Of a stretch of DNA of 64,000 nucleotides, positions 63,301-64,000 are shown piece by piece (the first letter of the stretch is position 1; every line of letters starts with the position of its first letter). A program made the translations under genes and the position numbers. Origin of the DNA: Bombyx mori. Its lineage: Eukaryota > Arthropoda > Insecta > Lepidoptera > Bombycidae. Location: the NCBI RefSeq assembly GCF_030269925.1, contig NC_085112.1:1241501-1305500 (forward strand), in the 5' to 3' direction. Below the pieces are notes generated by a model. The model searched no databases and was not told the DNA's origin. It saw only the letters and a list, made by a program, of their open reading frames with translations.

Positions 63301-63697
63301 TATGGTTACAACGGCTGCACCACCCTTCAAACCGAAACGCATTACTGCTTCACGGCACAAAAAGGTAGGGCGGTGGTACCTAGGTACCCGTGCGGAGTCA
63401 CAAGGGGTCCTACCACCAGTAACCGCTTCGAGTAGAACTGATTTCACTTCTACCGTCGGTGGGAGGTTAACTTGGGTTTTCATGTATTAAACCCGTGTTC
63501 TCTTAACATCAGAAGCATGGTGTTATCTGGTCAATCAACTGATAAGTTACGATTGTTTCAGGCACAGTGAAAGCAGTAGACAAAGACATTGGCGAAAACG
63601 GTAAAGTCTACTACCATGTCTTAGAAGGGAAACAAGAAGGAGCTTTCGTGCTGGACAGAACTCAGGGTGTCGTCAGGGCCAAAATTAGCTTTGACAG
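27844..63697 (+). CDS. Cad87A: Cadherin-87A orthologue, 26 coding exons, 3' end outside window
   Basis: Single-pass cadherin adhesion protein, by family a calcium-dependent cell-surface receptor. Twenty-six plus-strand exons have AG acceptors and GT (once GC) donors, and their phases join without a break into 1402 codons plus 2 nt. Residues 1-19 form a signal peptide. EC repeats end at typical linker motifs near residues 128 (DENDNPP), 241 (degenerate DVQNSSP), 354 (DVNDEPP), 468 (DVNDNAP), 582 (DANDNAP), 685 (DVNNHAP), 789 (NVNDKKP), 911 (DVNRYAP), 1011 (NANDEDP), 1118 (DINDHAP), 1224 (SLNTHAP, degenerate) and 1338 (DEDDNTP); EC13 is incomplete. The order and wording of the repeats match Drosophila Cad87A as I remember it (about 1975 aa), for example VFTQDMNNL near the N terminus, ELRTAKPLDREAL and LDYEDPNQRKF. 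Membrane span and cytoplasmic tail are not in the window. Seen: exons and phases. Inferred: orthology. No alignment was run. Confidence 0.9.
28310..28508 (+). mobile_element. BMC1-like LINE 3' end, Cad87A intron 1
   Basis: CACTGAGTTTCTCGCCGGAT to the A tail at about 28508. Confidence 0.7.
28607..28930 (-). mobile_element. BMC1-like LINE 3' end, Cad87A intron 1
   Basis: Inverse unit extending to GGATCCGTAATGACGTGTTT; tail to tail with the 28310-28508 copy. Confidence 0.7.
29024..29142 (+). CDS. Cad87A: Cad87A exon 2: start of EC1
   Basis: Acceptor TTAACAG|GC completes the codon left by exon 1, giving SLANMLPVFTQDMNNL. It codes the first strands of EC1, including the PVF and SE..PVGT motifs. 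Ends phase 0 at CCG|GTAAGT. A LINE 3' fragment of the BMC1-like family stops about 95 bp upstream. Confidence 0.9.
29186..29542 (-). mobile_element. LINE 3' end (CR1/jockey-like), Cad87A intron 2
   Basis: Minus-strand reading has FQRSFLPRTIRLWNELPST, then a frame break and a 3' UTR with GCAATGGCAATGGCAGAGCC. Poly-T at the left marks its 3' end. Confidence 0.72.
29706..29793 (+). mobile_element. Bm1-like SINE tail before Cad87A exon 3
   Basis: ATGGGCTCCGGTAACCACTT to an (AAAT)n tail that ends 14 bp before the exon. Confidence 0.72.
29807..29893 (+). CDS. Cad87A: Cad87A exon 3: EC1 middle
   Basis: Twenty-nine codons, from IKYSMVGSDNF through the FxVDPxSGxVxLxKPLDRE calcium-site block. Acceptor ACATTTCAG, donor GAG|GTAAGA, phase 0 at both ends. 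A sense-oriented SINE tail ends only about 14 bp before the exon. Confidence 0.92.
29894..31028 (+). other. Cad87A intron 3
   Basis: Holds a tRNA-headed SINE piece and a CT-rich LINE-like scrap at 30790-30990. No exon-like reading found. Confidence 0.6.
30580..30685 (-). mobile_element. Second tRNA-headed SINE family, copy
   Basis: ATGTGGGAATCAAACCCACG and GCATCACCGTGCCAGTCA in window orientation. Confidence 0.55.
31029..31160 (+). CDS. Cad87A: Cad87A exon 4: end of EC1
   Basis: Forty-four codons ending in the EC1-EC2 linker VLDENDNPPTF. Acceptor TTCCTCAG, donor AAC|GTGAGT, phase 0 at both ends. Confidence 0.93.
31915..32040 (+). CDS. Cad87A: Cad87A exon 5: start of EC2
   Basis: Forty-two codons: NPYEVDVPEDEAIGTTI, then the region before the EC2 core, with one cysteine (GCSAND). 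Acceptor TATACCTAG, donor CAG|GTATGT, phase 0. Confidence 0.9.
32849..32983 (+). CDS. Cad87A: Cad87A exon 6: EC2 core
   Basis: Forty-five codons. WPEACDIF supplies a second cysteine that may pair with the one in exon 5; then LVLKRPLNYNERQFYQFQL, an L-N-Y variant of the LDRE block. Acceptor TATTGCAG, donor ACA|GTGAGT, phase 0. Confidence 0.9.
33605..33797 (+). CDS. Cad87A: Cad87A exon 7: end of EC2, start of EC3
   Basis: Sixty-four codons plus one base. Contains the degenerate linker VIDVQNSSPMF, where the usual DxNDN calcium ligands are largely lost, then SEDAPVGTLVLTVQARDAD of EC3. Acceptor CCAATAG, donor A|GTAAGG, phase 1. Confidence 0.9.
33820..34054 (-). mobile_element. Bm1-like SINE, 3' half, Cad87A intron 7
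   Basis: TTATTACTTAGATGGGTGGA to CCTACCACCAGTAA, with a short insertion in the tail part. Confidence 0.72.
34796..34935 (+). mobile_element. Helitron-like element, second family, 5' part
   Basis: TCTATACTAATATTATACAG start, then TTTGTTTGTTTG and ACTGAACCGATTTGAAAAAC. The CTAG end is missing. Confidence 0.45.
35197..35309 (+). CDS. Cad87A: Cad87A exon 8: EC3 core
   Basis: Completes NP, then LDFFLLDKNTGELRTAKPLD, the strongest single match to fly Cad87A. Acceptor GTTTGCAG, donor AGG|GTAAGT. Enters phase 1, leaves phase 0. Confidence 0.93.
35310..36299 (+). other. Cad87A intron 8
   Basis: No repeat placed apart from a (TTCA)n run at 36100-36147. Confidence 0.6.
36300..36497 (+). CDS. Cad87A: Cad87A exon 9: end of EC3, start of EC4
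   Basis: Sixty-six codons, with linker IKDVNDEPPRFNRREY and then PESLPVGTPL. Acceptor GGTTTCAG, donor TTG|GTAAGT, phase 0. Confidence 0.93.
37060..37366 (+). mobile_element. BMC1-like LINE 3' end, Cad87A intron 9
   Basis: Standard unit; the A tail runs straight into a SINE tail that abuts exon 10. Confidence 0.7.
37367..37424 (+). mobile_element. Bm1-like SINE tail before Cad87A exon 10
   Basis: CCACTGAACACCAGGTGGGC to CATCTAAGCAATAAA; 13 bp separate it from the exon. Confidence 0.75.
37438..37590 (+). CDS. Cad87A: Cad87A exon 10: EC4 core
   Basis: Fifty-one codons ending LDYEDPNQRKFILE. Acceptor AACACCAG is weak: the 100 bases upstream are SINE and LINE 3' sequence with no normal pyrimidine tract. 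Donor GAG|GTAACT, phase 0. Confidence 0.9.
38010..38197 (+). CDS. Cad87A: Cad87A exon 11: end of EC4, start of EC5
   Basis: Sixty-two codons plus two bases, with linker VTDVNDNAPQF and then SETSPPGTRLIASRATDRD. Acceptor CACGCTAG, donor AG|GTAAGA, phase 2. Confidence 0.92.
38499..38654. mobile_element. Mariner-derived MITE, about 155 bp
   Basis: GTGCGAGTTTTTGAACGTT at the left and AACGTTAAAAAACTCGCAC at the right, about 40-bp inverted ends between TA dinucleotides. The ends resemble the 3' terminus of the mariner near 17800. Confidence 0.72.
39147..39309 (+). CDS. Cad87A: Cad87A exon 12: EC5 core
   Basis: Completes AGG (R), then FGTEGIVYELSGNGAELFDV and a CPTP...PPC insert before LDYESRKDYFL. 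The fly protein carries a much longer insert at this point, as I remember it. Acceptor TGTCTTAG, donor AAG|GTGAGG, phase 0. Confidence 0.92.
39388..39582 (-). mobile_element. Bm1-like SINE, 3' half, Cad87A intron 12
   Basis: TTTTTTATTGCTTAGATGGG to TTCACGGCAGAAATAGG. Confidence 0.72.
40350..40580 (+). mobile_element. Bm1-like SINE, 3' part, Cad87A intron 12
   Basis: CACTGGTGGTAGGACCTCTT to AATAAATAAATAAA. Confidence 0.74.
40600..40706 (-). mobile_element. Second tRNA-headed SINE family
   Basis: On the minus strand GTAGTTAGCGG (A-box-like) and GGGTTCGATTCCCACA (B box) 35 bp apart. Other pieces at 30580-30680, 33130-33200 and 58370-58480. Not a tRNA gene: no acceptor stem. Confidence 0.6.
40733..40882 (+). 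CDS. Cad87A: Cad87A exon 13: end of EC5, start of EC6
   Basis: Fifty codons, ATDDYGNGQM through LIDANDNAPVF and YKASIDEDAVKF. Acceptor ATTCCACAG, donor CAG|GTATGT, phase 0. The following intron carries the Gypsy-type element. Confidence 0.92.
41445..41581 (+). repeat. 5' LTR of the Gypsy-type element
   Basis: Starts TGTAGTGTGCAAC, ends CACACATCACA. Contains an AATAAA at 41526-41532. Confidence 0.88.
41796..44171 (+). pseudogene. Gypsy-type pol, partial: RT end, RNase H, integrase
   Basis: 791 codons open. Starts just before the YCDD catalytic box of the reverse transcriptase (about residue 20), continues through the connection domain, RNase H (TDAS and TDHKPL), an HHCC zinc site (HLLPTSGH ... 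CSKCQ) and a DDE integrase with its Asp, Asp and Glu at DLIGP, TDRGTEF and LGALENS. The N-terminal half of the reverse transcriptase, protease and gag are absent, so the element cannot move alone. AT-rich codon use. Confidence 0.85.
44335..44471 (+). repeat. 3' LTR of the Gypsy-type element
   Basis: Direct copy of 41445-41581 with no difference that I can see, which suggests a young insertion. Confidence 0.88.
44480..44772 (+). mobile_element. BMC1-like LINE 3' end, Cad87A intron 13
   Basis: Standard unit starting a few bases after the Gypsy-type element and ending about 35 bp before exon 14. Confidence 0.7.
44807..44974 (+). CDS. Cad87A: Cad87A exon 14: EC6 core
   Basis: Fifty-six codons, VLARDVDVSSDIRYS through FWIDPVTGKITVNPE. 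Acceptor ATTCGACAG, donor TTG|GTCAGT, phase 0. A Helitron starts at 44982, only seven intron bases after the exon. Confidence 0.9.
44982..45395 (+). mobile_element. Non-autonomous Helitron, copy 4, at Cad87A intron 14 donor
   Basis: TCTATATATTAATACG start, hairpin, CTAG end, A/T flanks. Begins at intron position +8 after exon 14. Confidence 0.8.
45458..45931 (+). mobile_element. Non-autonomous Helitron, copy 5 (old, interrupted)
   Basis: Diverged copy lying 60 bp after copy 4. A 50-bp LINE-like piece (GACGTCCACTGCTGGACATA) interrupts it at about 45828-45884. Confidence 0.6.
46179..46302 (+). CDS. Cad87A: Cad87A exon 15: end of EC6, start of EC7
   Basis: Forty-one codons plus one base, with linker IRDVNNHAPEF and then NIFEDAPIG. 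Acceptor has a long T tract (TTTTCCAG). The donor G|GTTTGT departs from GTAAGT and a SINE begins about 13 bp later. Phase 1. Confidence 0.9.
46316..46725 (+). mobile_element. Bm1-like SINE split by a hAT MITE
   Basis: The SINE runs to 46441, resumes at 46704 with CTATACTGAGACCTTAG, and is then cut by a second SINE in the opposite orientation. Confidence 0.74.
46442..46703. mobile_element. hAT-type MITE inside a SINE
   Basis: Ends CAATGGCGGATCCAG and CTGGATCCGCCCTTG form 15-bp inverted repeats with one mismatch. CTATACTG flanks it on both sides (46434-46441 and 46704-46711), an 8-bp target duplication typical of hAT. Confidence 0.82.
46728..46975 (-). mobile_element. Bm1-like SINE inserted in another SINE
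   Basis: Poly-T, then TTGCTTAGATAGGTGGACGA to GCGGACTCACAAGAC. Confidence 0.72.
47050..47136 (-). mobile_element. BMC1-like LINE fragment, internally deleted
   Basis: TTCAGCGTAACCTTAACTAG fused to GAGCAGTACTTCGCAGAATC. About 50 bp before exon 16. Confidence 0.6.
47189..47380 (+). CDS. Cad87A: Cad87A exon 16: EC7 core
   Basis: TEVAAVRATDLDTGINAEIK through GVVTVASGLDYDKRNTYTIQ; a classic EC core with ATDLDTG and LDYD. Acceptor CCCATCAG, donor G|GTAAGG, phase 1 at both ends. Confidence 0.93.
47621..48028. mobile_element. TIR element, family related to 60712-61343
   Basis: Left TATATCGAGTGGTGAAAAG and right inverse ...CCTTTCATCCGTCGATATA. Shares GTCCATTTTATTTGGTATTA with the element at 60.7 kb. 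Confidence 0.5.
48155..48390 (+). CDS. Cad87A: Cad87A exon 17: end of EC7, start of EC8
   Basis: GVPSLTGTTELLVHVVNVND, then KKPQF and a GC-rich stretch with GARVHDLTAFDPE, ending KAVDKNGKE. Acceptor CAAACAG, donor GAG|GTGAGA. Enters phase 1, leaves phase 0. Confidence 0.93.
48620..48760 (+). mobile_element. BMC1-like LINE fragment, degraded
   Basis: GTAGTAGATTCAGCGAAGCGG and CCGTGAGCTCATCTACCAT mark it; many substitutions. Confidence 0.55.
49030..49183 (+). CDS. Cad87A: Cad87A exon 18: EC8 core
   Basis: Fifty-one codons plus one base: NGTVVVAQKLDRSRAAVLSL, then RVTDTSAPALQQ. Acceptor TTTACCAG, donor G|GTATGC, phase 1. Confidence 0.92.
49388..49608 (+). mobile_element. Bm1-like SINE, 3' part, Cad87A intron 18
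   Basis: ACTGGTTGTAGGATCTCGTG to CATTTAAGCAATAAAAAAAA. Confidence 0.72.
49780..50042 (+). mobile_element. LINE 3' end (CR1/jockey-like), Cad87A intron 18
   Basis: Ends GCCTACAAAGGCAATAAAGAAA. Contains GTAGGCAGCGGCTTGGCTC. Confidence 0.7.
50221..50418 (+). CDS. Cad87A: Cad87A exon 19: end of EC8, start of EC9
   Basis: GELIITIVDVNRYAPVF (linker without the usual NDN), then VEEQPVGTVLETFTATD and YFEIDNRTG. Acceptor ATCCAACAG, donor G|GTAAAC, phase 1. Confidence 0.92.
51205..51269 (+). repeat. 21-bp repeat array, left remnant
   Basis: Degenerate units such as TATACACGGACTCCAATATC, cut by the maT-like insertion at 51270. Confidence 0.5.
51270..52575 (-). mobile_element. maT-like (DD37D) transposon, 1.3 kb
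   Basis: Terminal inverted repeats of about 35 bp start CTTAGTCTGG at both ends (51270 and, inverted, 52575) and are flanked by TA. Contains a broken transposase. The insertion splits a tandem array of 21-bp repeats. Confidence 0.85.
51470..52436 (-). pseudogene. maT-like transposase with one frameshift
   Basis: Two overlapping minus-strand frames: 52436-51963 carries the paired helix-turn-helix (IAVIALHKVGM) and the first catalytic Asp (ILFTDEK); 51985-51470 carries FQQDSAPGHKA and SRPDLNPLDYDLW. From the second Asp to the third acidic residue (LNPLD) there are 37 residues, fitting DD37D. One frameshift near 51963-51985 inactivates it. Confidence 0.8.
52576..52675 (+). repeat. 21-bp tandem repeat, about five units
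   Basis: Unit TATATACGGACGCCTAATAGC repeated head to tail with nearly no change; the last unit reads CGCCCAATAAC. Confidence 0.9.
52684..53028 (-). mobile_element. Bm1-like SINE, head truncated
   Basis: TTTTTTTTTATTGCCGAGAT to GTTAAGTACGTATTTCT; lies between the direct and inverted 21-bp repeat arrays. Confidence 0.74.
53201..53241. repeat. 14-bp inverted repeat, short hairpin
   Basis: TTCCCATTTGTCCC at 53201 and GGGACAAATGGGAA at 53228 with a 13-base loop. Confidence 0.7.
53305..53375 (-). repeat. Inverted copies of the 21-bp repeat
   Basis: GCGTCCGTATATAGCTATTGG and two relatives, the reverse complement of the 52.6 kb units, 630 bp away. Confidence 0.7.
54331..54361. repeat. (AT)n microsatellite
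   Basis: About 15 AT units directly before the second maT-like element. Confidence 0.9.
54362..55684 (+). mobile_element. Second maT-like transposon, different family
   Basis: Terminal inverted repeats of about 28 bp (CCCAGTCAGGTCATAA on the left, inverted CCTAGACAGGTCATAA on the right) between TA dinucleotides. The left end abuts a TA microsatellite. Terminal repeats differ from those of the 51.3 kb element. Confidence 0.82.
54504..55556 (+). pseudogene. maT-like transposase, three frames, dead
   Basis: Begins MKWTLKEDRVAVIALHRCG, continues after a frameshift (a short duplication of CTGTTAGGACTCC at about 54688-54720) to IIFSDEKIF and FCEKGVKTN, meets a stop at 55255, and resumes in another frame with LNPLDYKIW to the C terminus. 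Similar to the 51.5 kb transposase but clearly diverged. Confidence 0.8.
55691..55758. repeat. Near-perfect palindrome bounded by TTAA
   Basis: TTAAGGGATTTTATGACTTG on the left, CAAGTCATAAAATCCCTTAA on the right, 33-base arms. Ends 35 bp before Cad87A exon 20 and directly after the second maT-like element. Confidence 0.75.
55793..56032 (+). CDS. Cad87A: Cad87A exon 20: EC9 core, start of EC10
   Basis: Eighty residues: LVKTTQRIDYEKVHSIN, FDSGVPQL, linker LNANDEDPLF, then GTEVVTVHASDKDEG. Acceptor CCTTAACAG, donor G|GTTAGT, phase 1. A near-perfect palindrome ends 35 bp upstream. Confidence 0.92.
56056..56435 (-). mobile_element. Bm1-like SINE with head, Cad87A intron 20
   Basis: TTTTTTATTGCTTAAGTGTG to GGCCACGACGACTT; internal deletion near the tail. 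Confidence 0.74.
56553..56740 (+). CDS. Cad87A: Cad87A exon 21: EC10 core
   Basis: EYGEVRYSLSGDMSLFTIDP, then GVVTIAPGADIDREAVTE. Acceptor TTTCCCACAG, donor CCG|GTGGGT, leaves phase 0. Confidence 0.93.
56826..57113 (+). mobile_element. Helitron-like element, third family
   Basis: TCTCGCTAAAACTCGAGAAC in the body and a terminal CCGGGTCAGCTAG before T at 57113. Lies in Cad87A intron 21. Confidence 0.5.
57214..57361 (+). mobile_element. Bm1-like SINE, 3' part, before Cad87A exon 22
   Basis: CAGTAATGCGTTTCGGTTTG to AAAGCAATAAAAAAA with a deletion in the middle. Confidence 0.7.
57397..57583 (+). CDS. Cad87A: Cad87A exon 22: end of EC10, start of EC11
   Basis: LHVKVLDINDHAPVF, then YKSTIAENLQLDPPAAILQ and AEDKDEGVNGKVEF. 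Acceptor AATTTTTCAG, donor G|GTGAGG, phase 1. A SINE tail ends about 35 bp upstream. Confidence 0.93.
57612..58267. mobile_element. MITE, about 655 bp, 32-bp terminal inverted repeats
   Basis: CTATAGTAGAATTATTTTG at the left, inverse at 58236-58267, both continuing through GTCCGTGCAGTTTG. In Cad87A intron 22. No recognisable protein inside. Confidence 0.7.
58370..58480 (-). mobile_element. Second tRNA-headed SINE family, diverged copy
   Basis: GAATAGAACCCACGACCTTC and ACTGCAACACTAATTCAGTC in window orientation. Confidence 0.45.
58514..58925 (-). mobile_element. LINE 3' end (CR1/jockey-like), inverted partner 1
   Basis: Minus-strand frame includes FLPRTIRLWNELPSTVFPER and LWRVLNGRQRLGSAPG, the C terminus of the reverse transcriptase ORF, then a 3' UTR ending GGGCAATAAAAAA at 58516. 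Confidence 0.75.
58972..59172 (+). mobile_element. LINE 3' end (CR1/jockey-like), inverted partner 2
   Basis: Almost identical to the reverse complement of about 58518-58715, including the rare CTCCTGGCATTACTG. Its A tail ends 41 bp before Cad87A exon 23. Confidence 0.78.
59214..59431 (+). CDS. Cad87A: Cad87A exon 23: EC11 core, start of EC12, GC donor
   Basis: GTFTVDPVSGIIYPARAVEG through LNTHAPLFVQPPPGQ and IEIPE. There is no GT where the exon must stop; homology and phase put the boundary at GAG|GCAAAT, a GC donor. Reading on gives AlaAsnIle and a stop within 12 bases. Acceptor TCGGGCAG. Confidence 0.85.
59470..59728 (+). mobile_element. LINE 3' end with HIIR...RWTD reading frame
   Basis: Reads MFGHIIRNESSLERLVVQGR and RSSIRWTD before a stop, then an A-rich GAAGAAGAAGAAA end. 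This is the C-terminal tail common to several insect LINE reverse transcriptases. Starts about 40 bp after the GC donor of exon 23. Confidence 0.6.
59728..59908 (-). mobile_element. BMC1-like LINE 3' end, Cad87A intron 23
   Basis: CCCTACCTATGCCTTGAAAT to CCGGCCAGAAACTCA, cut off where a SINE begins. Confidence 0.68.
59909..60137 (-). mobile_element. Bm1-like SINE, 3' half, Cad87A intron 23
   Basis: ATGGGTGGACGAGCTCACAG to TCCTACCACCAGTG. Confidence 0.72.
60246..60443 (+). CDS. Cad87A: Cad87A exon 24: EC12 core
   Basis: NAAQADFLITTIKATDDDSG, then EEFSLDRDTGELRTKTFLDR. Joined to exon 23 it gives IEIPENAAQ, a normal EC start. Acceptor CTTCCGCAG, donor CAG|GTCAGC, phase 0. Confidence 0.92.
60712..61343. 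mobile_element. TIR element with GC-rich insert
   Basis: Ends TGTGAAAGGCTATTCGGCTT and the inverse TTAAGTCAAATTTAGCC. Carries a 150-bp GC-rich stretch (about 60950-61095) unlike its flanks. Confidence 0.5.
61640..61945 (+). repeat. 105-bp tandem triplication across the exon 25 acceptor
   Basis: GCCGTCCGCAG|CTGGCGATAGCGGC occurs with exon-like starts at 61722, 61827 and 61932, exactly 105 bp apart. Units share GTGAGCACCCGTGAGCG and TTGTGCGTTTCATAAATT. Only the third copy runs on into exon 25. Confidence 0.92.
61932..62091 (+). CDS. Cad87A: Cad87A exon 25: end of EC12, start of EC13
   Basis: LAIAAVDNGSPAQFETLRLL, then VLADEDDNTPEF and NIKENLPPNTIIG. Acceptor GCCGTCCGCAG is the last of three tandem copies of the same intron/exon junction. 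Donor G|GTGAGT, phase 1. Confidence 0.92.
62133..62312 (+). mobile_element. Mini Bm1-like SINE: head joined to tail
   Basis: tRNA-like head with A box and B box (62134-62240) joined directly to CTTAACACCAGGTGGGCTG and the A-rich tail; about 220 bp of body deleted. Confidence 0.76.
62361..62755 (+). mobile_element. Non-autonomous Helitron, copy 6
   Basis: TC start and CTAG end with A/T flanks. Hairpin slightly mutated. A 50-bp A-tailed insertion at 62470-62519 is flanked by GGAGTGTAG. Confidence 0.7.
63163..63422 (-). mobile_element. Bm1-like SINE, 3' half, Cad87A intron 25
   Basis: TTTTTTTTATTCTTATTGCT to CCTACCACCAGTAAC, with AGCCCAC duplicated. Confidence 0.72.
63562..63697 (+). CDS. Cad87A: Cad87A exon 26: EC13 part
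   Basis: TVKAVDKDIGENGKVYYHVL, then EGAFVLDRTQGVVRAKISFD. Acceptor GTTTCAG, donor AG|GTACAG, phase 2. The next exon is outside the window. Confidence 0.9.
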
Positions 63698-63747
63698 GTA
63701 CAGTAATTCTAAGCTTTAATATTTACCTTTTTATCAAATACTTTTTA

Positions 63748-63970
63748 TGTATTTTTTATTGCTTAGATGGGTGGACGATCTCGCAGCCCACCTGGTGTTA
63801 AGTGGCTACTGGAGTAGGAGTAGTACATAGACACCTACAACGTAAATACACCACCTACCTTGAGATATAAGTTCTAAGATCTCAGTTTAGTTACAACGGC
63901 TGCCCCACCCTTTAAACCGAAACGCATTACTGCTCCACGGTAGAAATAGGCAGGGTGGTGGTACCTGTGA
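63748..63970 (-). mobile_element. Bm1-like SINE, 3' half, Cad87A intron 26
   Basis: TTTTTTATTGCTTAGATGGG to GCAGGGTGGTGGTACCTG. Confidence 0.72.
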
Positions 63971-64000
63971 GCTCACAGACTTAACCTGAAAGAACTTACT

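Overview
The window looks like lepidopteran genomic DNA, most likely the silkworm Bombyx mori. The AT-rich background is packed with families I recognise from memory as silkworm repeats: a tRNA-headed SINE resembling Bm1, an abundant LINE 3'-end family resembling BMC1, R1-clade LINEs, mariner/maT transposons and small Helitrons. No search was run, so the species and family names are recognition calls.

One host gene dominates. From 27844 to the right edge, 26 plus-strand coding exons join in consistent phase into a secreted or membrane cadherin. It has a signal peptide, twelve complete extracellular cadherin (EC) repeats and the start of a thirteenth. It is the apparent orthologue of Drosophila Cad87A. 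The rest of the gene (last EC repeats, membrane span, cytoplasmic tail) lies beyond 64000. An acceptor just 5' of the ATG implies an upstream non-coding exon; a candidate first exon with an initiator-like start and a strong donor lies at about 6120-6436. On the minus strand at 1467-1392 is a probable first coding exon of a second, divergent gene: a signal peptide followed by a consensus donor, with the remainder off the left edge.

Layout. 1-1.6 kb: SINE and minus-strand gene start. 1.9-6 kb: Helitron, small MITEs and nested TIR elements. 6-6.5 kb: candidate Cad87A promoter/first exon. 6.5-27.8 kb: putative long first intron filled with SINE and LINE pieces, a GC-rich R1-clade LINE with ORF1 and ORF2 joined by a UAAUG stop-start (11.5-16.27 kb), and a broken mariner (16.6-17.8 kb). 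27.8-63.7 kb: cadherin exons separated by introns holding SINEs, LINE ends, a Gypsy-type LTR element with identical LTRs (41.4-44.5 kb), two dead maT-like transposons (51.3-52.6 and 54.4-55.7 kb), Helitrons and MITEs.

The most interesting signals are where mobile DNA meets splicing of the cadherin pre-mRNA: a 105-bp tandem triplication that copies the exon-25 acceptor, a GC-AG intron after exon 23, a Helitron sitting 8 bases into intron 14, SINE tails abutting the exon 3 and exon 10 acceptors, and long inverted repeats just 5' of exons 20 and 23. I saw no CRISPR array, operon, rRNA or intact tRNA gene, and no sign of a wholly new multi-gene system.
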